A stretch of DNA of 54,380 bases from a virus. This document shows, one piece after another, positions 48,970-54,380 of this stretch (its first letter is position 1; every line of letters starts with the position of its first letter). The notes below the pieces were generated by a model. The model was not told where the DNA came from. It did no database searches and was given only the letters and a program-made list of their open reading frames with translations. The position numbers and the translations under genes are program-made. The stretch spans positions 1-54,380 of the IMG/VR virus record IMGVR_UViG_3300038479_000056; one strand, 5' to 3'.

Positions 48970-49415
48970 ACGCCGGGATGATCTTTGGCCCAGTCGCGCA
49001 AGTAACGGCCAGCGATGATTTTTTGCATGTATCCGCCGTTGACCGCCAGCCATTCAAGTTGCGGCTTGCTGGCCGCTTCCCAATTAGCCGTAAACCAACC
49101 CGGCGTTGGATCCGGTGTTACGATTTGCGGCCCAAGAACCATGGACATTCTACCTTTGCCTTGACCCCACCTCGGGGGCCATTCCCCACGCCACCCACAG
49201 CCTTGCGTGTGGCAGCGCACGGTTCTTAGGATTTTCACTCCACCCAGGCCATCATCGGTGGTGTCGCGCCCAAAGTGCTCGCCTGAGCACAGAGGGCAAA
49301 CAAACGGCAGGCTTGGCCTTCCGCCGCGTTTTCCGTTCTCACGAACGGCCCGCGCCTTGGCGGCCGATTTCGCCACGCCGCCAAGGCGACCCAATGCTTG
49401 CGCGTGCTTGTTCAT
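48966..49415 (-). CDS. Basic-tail zinc-ribbon protein
   Basis: The 149-aa protein has an N-terminal basic motif HAQALGRLGGVAKSAAKARA, then RENGKRGGRPS, like the one in the frameshifted gene at 15362-15532, followed by a zinc-ribbon-like CPLC..C..C region (VCPLCSGEHFG, CHTQGCGWRGEW) and a helical end. The basic part may bind DNA or RNA. It is joined to both neighbours by ATGA overlaps. Confidence 0.6.
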   Translation of the reverse strand: MNKHAQALGRLGGVAKSAAKARAVRENGKRGGRPSLPFVCPLCSGEHFGRDTTDDGLGGVKILRTVRCHTQGCGWRGEWPPRWGQGKGRMSMVLGPQIVTPDPTPGWFTANWEAASKPQLEWLAVNGGYMQKIIAGRYLRDWAKDHPGV

Positions 49416-49678
49416 GGCGTCTCAGTGGCGCTTTCTTCGCCACGGATAATTTCTATGGTCAGTTCATTTTCGCGAGCCGCCGCCAACCCCCCTTCGTAGC
49501 CTCTCAGCCATTTTCGGAGAACTATGCGAGCAAGTTGCTCGACCGGGAGGGTAAATCTGGTGTGCTCCAACACATCCGCCATGCCGCACCCACCATCCGA
49601 GGTGACGGTGAGAGAGTTACCTGTCGCCGTCGCGTGCGCCCCTGTGCCAATGTCAGTTATAGAGATTTGTGTTTTCAT
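49412..49678 (-). CDS. Hypothetical protein
   Basis: The 88-aa protein has an N-terminal beta hairpin region (QISITDIGTGAHATATGNSL) and a helical part (VEQLARIVLRKWLRGYEGGL). The stop overlaps the next start. Function unknown; early-operon position. Confidence 0.55.
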   Translation of the reverse strand: MKTQISITDIGTGAHATATGNSLTVTSDGGCGMADVLEHTRFTLPVEQLARIVLRKWLRGYEGGLAAARENELTIEIIRGEESATETP

Positions 49679-49681
49679 AAT

Positions 49682-50017
49682 TTACCAATTTCCAGGCCCA
49701 TCTGGGCGGGTCGTATCCACGGTCGGGCGGGCGTCGGCAAATGTAGGCTCAAGCCCATATACATCCGGGCCAAGGTATTTATGGCCACGGAAGTAATCCG
49801 ATATATTCACGCCGTCATTACGATCTGGCCACCATCCTTGGTGGACGACCTCGACATACACCAGCGATGGGTCAATCCTTGCCACTTCCCGCGCCTTGGT
49901 GGCGGATATTTCATCTTGCGCCGCTTCAACCGGGTCAGCGTATTTTCGCAAGGTCAATCCGTCTCGCGCCGCCAGACGCATTGCGTTCTCGCCGTTTATT
50001 TTATAGATTTCGTTCAT
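49682..50017 (-). CDS. Hypothetical early protein
   Basis: The 111-aa protein from ATG 50017 (MNEIYKINGENAMRLAARDG) contains DEISATKAREVARIDPSLVY and a Gly/Asp-rich end. It overlaps the previous stop by 4 bases. Not recognised. Confidence 0.55.
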   Translation of the reverse strand: MNEIYKINGENAMRLAARDGLTLRKYADPVEAAQDEISATKAREVARIDPSLVYVEVVHQGWWPDRNDGVNISDYFRGHKYLGPDVYGLEPTFADARPTVDTTRPDGPGNW

Positions 50018-50484
50018 TCCGCGGCCTTTCGGCGCCAGGCCAGCCAAGCCTCACTGATTTCGTCGGAATCTCTATACTCGAGCGACTCCAACCCTTGCTT
50101 TCCTGTGGCAGGGTCTTGCGCCCACGTGTCGGTAATCCGGTACCGTCCGCAGTAGCAGCATACCTCAGTGATTTTGAACCCGCCTCCATGCCCCTGCACG
50201 CCGGGACTCTCTGCACAACCTCCTACCACACTCAGCGGCGAGACCCAATCATGCTCGCCAGCCCAGCAGTCCGCTACCGTGGGCGGCACCTCAATCGTAT
50301 GTCTCTCGGGTCCTCCCTCTGCACTCCCTTCCTCATCCTTATCCTGCCGCACCACGCAAGTTACCCATGTTGTCTTGTCCCCACTGCCCCAATCCCCTGT
50401 ATCTACCCATTTTTGGCACGCCGCTCGCGCCGATTCAGCCTCAATTTCTTTTTCTCCATTCCCGTCCGTCACTCTGTATGTCAT
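50014..50484 (-). CDS. Hypothetical Cys-containing early protein
   Basis: The 156-aa protein from ATG 50484 (MTYRVTDGNGEKEIEAESAR) has a small beta domain, then CWAGEHDW and CCYCGRYRIT. The cysteines and histidine could bind zinc. It is followed with ATGA overlap by the next gene. Function unknown. Confidence 0.55.
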   Translation of the reverse strand: MTYRVTDGNGEKEIEAESARAACQKWVDTGDWGSGDKTTWVTCVVRQDKDEEGSAEGGPERHTIEVPPTVADCWAGEHDWVSPLSVVGGCAESPGVQGHGGGFKITEVCCYCGRYRITDTWAQDPATGKQGLESLEYRDSDEISEAWLAWRRKAAE

Positions 50485-50510
50485 ATATTTTCTTTCATTT
50501 CCGCTCAAAA

Positions 50511-50642
50511 TTACCATCTCCTAACCCACGCCACAAGCACCGGCCCCAGTACCAACGGTAACCAAAACCATTCCTCAGCCAGCGACCAAATAACTCCCCA
50601 TCTCGCTTCATGCTCATTGTCCACTTCTCGCTTCATGCTCAT
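50511..50642 (-). CDS. Very small membrane protein
   Basis: The 43-aa protein (MSMKREVDNEHEARWGVIWS, then WFWLPLVLGPVLVAWVRR) has one transmembrane helix and a basic end. The ATG overlaps the previous stop (ATGA). An 18-base direct repeat (CTCGCTTCATGCTCATT) lies in its first codons. Could be an early membrane-acting peptide. Function unknown. Confidence 0.45.
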   Translation of the reverse strand: MSMKREVDNEHEARWGVIWSLAEEWFWLPLVLGPVLVAWVRRW

Positions 50643-50851
50643 TCTCCCCCCCCCATTATTTGTTGCCGTATAATGTCAAATCCCTCTTCATGGTCCCACA
50701 CGGGATCCCCATTGGTTTCAATCACTTCACGTCCGTCCACTTCGTACAACGTCATCCGGTTGTCTCCTACACCACCGCTCCCAAGCTTTTTTATCCCGCG
50801 TCCTCCGCAGTACTTCCGAATCCCTATACTTGTTATTTTGTTAGTCTTCAT
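50639..50851 (-). CDS. First gene of the leftward early operon
   Basis: The 70-aa protein (MKTNKITSIGIRKYCGGRGI, then MTLYEVDGREVIETNGDPV) starts 15 bases after the predicted transcription start of a strong promoter. The Gly-rich start and acidic second half are not diagnostic. Likely the first early gene expressed after infection on this strand. Confidence 0.55.
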   Translation of the reverse strand: MKTNKITSIGIRKYCGGRGIKKLGSGGVGDNRMTLYEVDGREVIETNGDPVWDHEEGFDIIRQQIMGGGE

Positions 50852-50872
50852 TATGTTTTTATTCTTGGTCCA

Positions 50873-50900
50873 AATATATCATTGTAACCGACAACGTCAA
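50873..50900 (-). promoter_or_regulatory. Strong leftward promoter
   Basis: On the minus strand: TTGACG (50895-50900), 16-base spacer, TATATT (50873-50878). The first gene starts at 50851. This drives the early-type operon 50851-46582. Confidence 0.7.
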
Positions 50901-50939
50901 CCTTTTATATCGCTTTATTTTTAACCATTCCCTCCCGGT

Positions 50940-50968
50940 TTGGCCCTCTTCTTGCTCTGTACTATATA
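50940..50968 (+). promoter_or_regulatory. Rightward promoter divergent from the early operon
   Basis: TTGGCC (50940-50945), 17-base spacer, TATATA (50963-50968), about 48 bases before ATG 51016. Together with the leftward promoter it forms a divergent control region. Confidence 0.5.
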
Positions 50969-51015
50969 TATACCTTGTCTCTTGACCTTCTCTCTTCCCC
51001 TTGCTACCTTCCGTC

Positions 51016-51501
51016 ATGACTTGGTCATCTCAAGAGACTATCGCACGTAACCAGTCCACTCTCCATCGCGCTCTTGTCTCCGCAGGACAACTCCGCAGAC
51101 ATGCACGTAACCGTGCCCTGCGACAAGCCGAAAAAGATCGTCTTATAACCGAGCGTAACCGCCATTTAACCCTCCCAGAATCCGACGCCGGCCAAATCCT
51201 GGCCATGACCGGCCCAAACCCTACCCCAGCCATGCTCCAAGCTAGTGCCACCGCCCTGGCCAAACTGCGCTCAGGAAGGTCCGGTTCCAGGCCCGGTAGG
51301 CCCAAACCCGGGCCCGCTCCAAAGCTGGTCCTGACCTACGATGAGCCTGTACACGCTCCTGTTCCTGCCACTGCTCCTGTCCCTGCTCTTGCTCCTGTCC
51401 CTGTTCTTGCTCCTGTCCCTGTCCCTGTTCCTGTCCCTGTCCCTGTCCCTGCTCCTCTCATGCCCAGTCTCAAGCCTAGACCAGATCAGTGGGATGATTA
51501 G
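51016..51501 (+). CDS. Basic protein with Pro-Val repeat tail
   Basis: The 161-aa protein has a basic helical N-terminal half (LRRHARNRALRQAEKDRLIT, PAMLQASATALAKLRSGRSG) and a C-terminal Pro-Val/Ala repeat (VPALAPVPVLAPVPVPVPV) encoded by CCTGTC-type hexamers. Its place at a divergent early promoter suggests a DNA-binding or host-takeover role; the family is unknown. Confidence 0.55.
   Translation: MTWSSQETIARNQSTLHRALVSAGQLRRHARNRALRQAEKDRLITERNRHLTLPESDAGQILAMTGPNPTPAMLQASATALAKLRSGRSGSRPGRPKPGPAPKLVLTYDEPVHAPVPATAPVPALAPVPVLAPVPVPVPVPVPVPAPLMPSLKPRPDQWDD
51352..51456 (+). repeat. CCTGTC/CCTGCT hexamer repeat
   Basis: Runs of CCTGTC, CCTGTT and CCTGCT encode the Pro-Val/Ala tail of the gene at 51016. 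The reverse-oriented GGGACA/GGGACT array lies about 440 bases to the right. Confidence 0.75.
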
Positions 51502-52070
51502 AGCCTGACTCTTGCTCTGGTCTGTTCTGTTTTCCGCAGACCAGCTTCGCTGGACTGCGATGTTGATCGCTCCCGAGCTTCGCTCTCTCGCTCTCAACTG
51601 TTGTGTTGGTCTCTCTTACATTGTTCCATCATGAACATTCTAAGGAATCTCTTGTTTTCCAGCCCTGTCCCGGCCCCCGGCAGGGGGGGGACCGCGCGGG
51701 ACGCCGGCGGGACGGGGTATGAGCAGCCCTTTTACAGATAGGAAAGGAAACCGGATGAATTTGTTATCCTAAAAGCCAGGGGGTGCGGGGGGGCGTAGCC
51801 CCCCGCGTACCGGGGACAGGGCCGGGAGCAGGTTTTGTTTTGGGGGATTTGGGGGGAGAACGACTGTACTAAAAAAACCGGAAAAAAAAGCAGGAACAGG
51901 ACTGGGACAGGGACAGGGACTGGGACTGGTTTAGAACCTGGATTTGAATCTGAAGCTGGTTCTGTGTCAGGGTTAGAAGCGGGGCAAGAATCGGATCTGG
52001 GCATGGCACTATCCCCCGTGTGGAGGACAGCCAACTCATTACCGGCAGTTTATCTGCGCGGGCCGCGGGG
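51502..52070. other. GC-rich non-coding stretch
   Basis: No convincing gene. It holds a perfect-looking hairpin GCGGGGGG / GCCCCCCGC (51785-51806), a short AT-rich patch (51869-51892) and an AGGGACAGGGACTGGGACTGG array (51899-51930). The mix of stems, A-rich tract and repeats would fit a replication or control region; nothing proves it. Confidence 0.4.
51893..51930 (+). repeat. GGGACA/GGGACT hexamer repeat (inverse of 51352-51456)
   Basis: Four to six units (ACAGGGACAGGGACTGGGAC) complementary to the CCTGTC array in the neighbouring gene, so the two could pair as a large inverted repeat. Confidence 0.65.
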
Positions 52071-52655
52071 TTACGTGATCGCGGGAATTTGAGAAGAATC
52101 CTGGCTTACGCCACGCTCCGCAACAGGGTGACGTGTCCAATCCTGTGGTGGGACCAAGCTTTGGGCTTGGCAACGGTCGCTCGGCTCAACGTGTCTTTCT
52201 GTTGAGTCTTGATGAGCGCATCCTGGGTATTCGTTAACGAGTGGCCCCCCAACCTGCTCGGAATGGGGTACGTGGGCCGCGTTGGCCGATGGGCCTACTG
52301 TGCGCGGCGCCGGGTTTAACTCGCCGACCTTTGCTGACTTGATCGGATTATAGGCGGCGCCGACTTGGGCGCGGGCCTGTTGAGGGGAGATGCCCTCGTA
52401 CATGCCGGGGCGAAATTTTCGGATTCGATGAATTTCTTTGGGACTGAGCCTGAAATTGCCTGGGTTACGATCAGGGAGAGGGGTCAGGCCGGCATTGGAA
52501 CGGAGAGCGGGCGGGGCTTTCCAATGTTTGGCCATGTGAGGGTGTTGAGCGCGCCACGCTGCCAGGCGGGCTTTGCGCAATGAGAGGAACTCTCTTTGGG
52601 ATAAAGGTTTGCGGGTGCGGTTTTCGCGTCTTACTTTATCCCAATCGCGGGGCAT
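52071..52655 (-). CDS. Hypothetical basic protein
   Basis: The 194-aa protein has a basic helical N-terminus (DWDKVRRENRTRKPLSQREF, LSLRKARLAAWRAQHPHMAK) and FRLSPKEIHRIRKFRPGMYE in the middle; the C-terminal 60 residues look less protein-like. It may be a DNA-binding early protein. Support comes from a long single frame and basic helices. Function unknown. Confidence 0.45.
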   Translation of the reverse strand: MPRDWDKVRRENRTRKPLSQREFLSLRKARLAAWRAQHPHMAKHWKAPPALRSNAGLTPLPDRNPGNFRLSPKEIHRIRKFRPGMYEGISPQQARAQVGAAYNPIKSAKVGELNPAPRTVGPSANAAHVPHSEQVGGPLVNEYPGCAHQDSTERHVEPSDRCQAQSLVPPQDWTRHPVAERGVSQDSSQIPAIT

Positions 52656-52673
52656 CAGAAGGCCCTCCGAACA

Positions 52674-52743
52674 ATCAGAGTGCCAACCAGTGGTAGTTGC
52701 TTAGGCTTCCCCCCGTCACATGGGGTCTGGTTGGCACTCTGAT
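52674..52743. repeat. 17-bp perfect inverted repeat
   Basis: Arms ATCAGAGTGCCAACCAG (52674-52690) and its exact complement (52727-52743) flank a 36-base loop that itself contains CCCC..GGGG. A TTGTCCACA (DnaA-box-like, one mismatch) lies 50 bases away at 52794. It lies in non-coding DNA near strand switches; an origin, protein-binding or terminator-like cruciform is possible. Confidence 0.8.
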
Positions 52744-52850
52744 AGTTGAACTGTGACATTCCTAGCATGGTGCAAATTAGATTATGTCCTGAATTTTGTC
52801 CACAGGCGTTTATAGAACAGGTTGGGGCTGTGTGCAACAAAAATCTTCAA

Positions 52851-53045
52851 TTATTTTTCCTTGAACCAGACCTCGAAGTCTTTGAGGACGCGGCGGATTT
52901 GGCCGGCTTTGGCCAGCAATTCGCAATGGCTCTGGCAGATATTCTCCGGGATGCCGGAGATGCAGGCGATGTATTTGGGCTGGAAAGAGAGGCCGGCGGC
53001 GGCGGAATTGAGTATGGTCTGGATGGCGATGGAGTGTTGGTTCAT
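52851..53045 (-). CDS. Small winged-helix-like regulator candidate
   Basis: The 64-aa protein MNQHSIAIQTILNSAAAGLS.. continues with YIACISGIPENICQSHCELL, AKAGQIRRVLKDFEVW. The order helix, helix-turn-helix (SGIPENICQSHCELLAKAG), then a short wing-like strand, matches minimal winged-helix repressors. It lies divergently from TnpB copy 4 with an 8+8 palindrome between them, so it may regulate that promoter. The fold call is by pattern only. Confidence 0.5.
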   Translation of the reverse strand: MNQHSIAIQTILNSAAAGLSFQPKYIACISGIPENICQSHCELLAKAGQIRRVLKDFEVWFKEK

Positions 53046-53073
53046 ACACTGTGATTATTTCTACGAAGCTCGT

Positions 53074-53101
53074 TTGACATATTCAATCCTTTGAATATAT
53101 T
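53074..53101 (+). promoter_or_regulatory. Promoter with overlapping palindrome before TnpB copy 4
   Basis: TTGACA (53074-53079), 16-base spacer, TATATT (53096-53101): same form as the strong leftward promoter. The palindrome ATATTCAA-tcct-TTGAATAT (53079-53098) fills the spacer and would let a dimeric repressor block it; alternatively it is the left-end hairpin of the TnpB element. Confidence 0.6.
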
Positions 53102-54253
53102 AAGCGAGTGAAGTTGACTGTTCAAGTGAAACTTTTGCCGACGCCAGAACAATCGAAGGCGTTGCGCGAAACTCTGGAGTTGGCGAATCAAGCGGCATGT
53201 CGTCTGTCGGAACTGTGCTGGGAAAAGAAGGAGTTTCGCCAGTTCCCAATGCACCGTTTGTTCTACAAACAGATTCGCAGTGAGTTCGATTTGTCCTCTC
53301 AGGTTGTTGTCCGCCTTAACTCCAAGGTTGCTGACGCCTACAAGCTGGACGAGAAGACGCAACGCACTTTTCGCAAGCACGGCAGCATTTCCTACGACGC
53401 TCGCATTCTTGATTTCCAACTTCCTGCCTCGACCGTGAGCATCTGGACTGTGAGAGGAAGGTTGAAACATATTCAGTTTGTCTGTGGCGAGCGCCAGCGT
53501 AAGCTGCTGGAACTTCCGAAAGGCGAGAGCGATTTGGTTCTGCGTGACCGCAAGTGGTATCTCAACGTGACCGTGGACGTGCCAGAGGAACGCGAACAGG
53601 AAGTTGTTGGCTGGCTTGGCATCGACCTTGGACTGGTGAACCTCGCGCAGAGTTCCGACGGGCAGACATTCGGTGACGCTCGCAAGACAGCCGGTATTCG
53701 CGCTCGGCGATGGCGGCAGAGAAAGCGACTTCAAAAGAAAGGCACGCGCAAGGCCAAGCGCATCCTGCACCGGCTCAGTGGACGGGAACAAAGATTTATG
53801 CGGGACGTGAATCACGTCGTCGCCAAACAGATTTGCGGTGTTGCTAAACGCACGAATCGAGGGATTGCCTTGGAAGATTTGAAAGGTATTCGTTCGAGGA
53901 TCAGGGCTAACCGAAAGCAACGCCGCATCCTGCACTCGTGGGCCTTCGCGGATCTCCAAGCGAAGATTGCCTACAAGGGCAGGCTTATCGGAGTGCCGGT
54001 CAAACTCGTTGACCCTCGCAACACCAGCCGGACTTGTCCGGCCTGCGGCAGTGTCAGTAAGAAGAACCGGCCCACACGCGATAAGTTCGCGTGCCAGTCG
54101 TGCGGGTTTACCGCCGATGCCGATACCAACGCAGCGGGAAACATTTCTCGCCGGGGTGCCTTCAATCACCCGCACGTAACGGAAATTAGTTGTGGCAAAA
54201 TCCATGACCGTATCCAGTTACAATCCCCATCCCTTCAGGGAGGGGTAATTGAA
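53079..54253 (+). mobile_element. TnpB element 4 abutting terL
   Basis: The left side is TTGAC (53074-53078). The palindrome 53079-53098 probably forms the left-end hairpin. The right end is CCCATCCCTTCAGGGAGGGG then TAATTGAA, ending at 54253. Base 54254 is exactly where the sequence becomes identical to base 68 in terL, so the boundary is supported independently. No TnpA. Confidence 0.8.
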
Positions 54254-54259
54254 CTTTAA
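53108..54259 (+). CDS. tnpB: TnpB RNA-guided nuclease (copy 4)
   Basis: The 383-aa TnpB has an intact RuvC triad, GIDLGLVN (D173), IALEDLKG (E256) and ADTNAAGNI (D339), and zinc finger C310-x2-C313, C329-x2-C332. Close relative of copy 3. The GTG at 53108 lies at the predicted transcription start, so translation may be leaderless or start later. The C-terminus (QSPSLQGGVIEL) is encoded by the right-end hairpin and the stop uses the first bases of terL (TTTAA). The presumed guide matches the first terL codons (CTTTAAATATAACGTG..), so terL genes without the element would be its target. Confidence 0.92.
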   Translation: MKLTVQVKLLPTPEQSKALRETLELANQAACRLSELCWEKKEFRQFPMHRLFYKQIRSEFDLSSQVVVRLNSKVADAYKLDEKTQRTFRKHGSISYDARILDFQLPASTVSIWTVRGRLKHIQFVCGERQRKLLELPKGESDLVLRDRKWYLNVTVDVPEEREQEVVGWLGIDLGLVNLAQSSDGQTFGDARKTAGIRARRWRQRKRLQKKGTRKAKRILHRLSGREQRFMRDVNHVVAKQICGVAKRTNRGIALEDLKGIRSRIRANRKQRRILHSWAFADLQAKIAYKGRLIGVPVKLVDPRNTSRTCPACGSVSKKNRPTRDKFACQSCGFTADADTNAAGNISRRGAFNHPHVTEISCGKIHDRIQLQSPSLQGGVIEL

Positions 54260-54380
54260 ATATAACGTGTGGTGGCCGGAGGGCGCGTCTGCCCTTGAGA
54301 TCGAGCGCGAGTGCATTCGGCAGGGAGGCCGCTGGACGGTCAAAGGCAAGGAGCGCGGGGCGGGGTTGTTCGAGCATTTC
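54254..54380. repeat. Right copy of 127-bp terminal repeat
   Basis: Identical to 68-194. It joins the right end of the window to terL and supports a circular map of about 54,186 bp (68-54253). Confidence 0.85.

Noticed and set aside
1-54380. tRNA, rRNA and integrase genes
   Set aside because: No cloverleaf-like sequence with a TTCGA-type arm, no rRNA stretch and no tyrosine or serine recombinase motifs were found by eye; a dedicated scan would be more sensitive.

Overview
The window looks like an essentially complete genome of a short-tailed double-stranded DNA phage (Caudoviricetes, podovirus-like gene set). It carries a large terminase, portal, scaffold, major capsid protein, nozzle/tail-hub type proteins and very large ejected virion proteins, with no sheath or classical tape measure. 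The last 127 bases (54254-54380) repeat bases 68-194 exactly, so the contig most likely closes into a circle of about 54.2 kb. Bases 1-67 look like a short alternative path into terL. No rRNA, tRNA, CRISPR array, integrase, DNA polymerase or clear endolysin was recognised. The host is uncertain. Secreted tail proteins with TTNLTLPQTNWP-like stretches resemble Verrucomicrobiota/PVC proteins, but this is a weak inference.

Layout. (1) 54-17809, plus strand: packaging and head module: terL, a zinc-binding protein, a truncated polX-like nucleotidyltransferase, three glycosyltransferase-like genes, a PAPS-reductase-like PP-loop enzyme, portal, ATP-grasp enzyme, D12-class adenine methylase, scaffold, a GroES-like co-chaperonin and the major capsid gene. 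(2) 17875-30157, plus strand: cysteine-rich small virion proteins, fibre and secreted proteins, holin-like membrane proteins, a lipoprotein, a class 3 lipase, a tandem pair of beta-propeller proteins and a 606-aa tail protein. (3) 45177-37812, minus strand: a second virion module (neck/tail protein, two low-complexity proteins, one 1,490-aa polyvalent protein). (4) 37808-30338, minus strand: small regulators, OB-fold/SSB-like proteins, an SbcC/Rad50-like ATPase, a left-handed beta-helix protein, a DnaC-like loader, a SWIM-type protein and a RusA-like resolvase. (5) 50851-46582, minus strand: an early-type operon of small genes ending in a SNF2 helicase. (6) 50873-53101: control region with divergent promoters, GC-rich repeats, a 17-bp inverted repeat and a small winged-helix-like gene.

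Two things stand out. First, the capsid gene is split by a 272-nt group I intron (16084-16355). P1 and P10 fix both splice sites, P2-P9 can be drawn, and splicing restores the reading frame. Second, four intact, divergent TnpB genes (RNA-guided nuclease family) sit in the genome with no TnpA. Three follow a TTGAC motif. One abuts the start of terL and one the end of portal, where their presumed guides would match the flanking essential genes; this suggests a homing-like lifestyle. The terL junction shows two alternative upstream sequences that meet exactly at the TnpB element end.

Many genes overlap by ATGA, GTGA or TAATG, so translational coupling within each strand-specific operon is likely. 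Early-type promoters at the control region have the form TTGAC-N17/16-TATAT; two weaker candidates (15596, 45304) have the form TTGAC-N18-TAAG.
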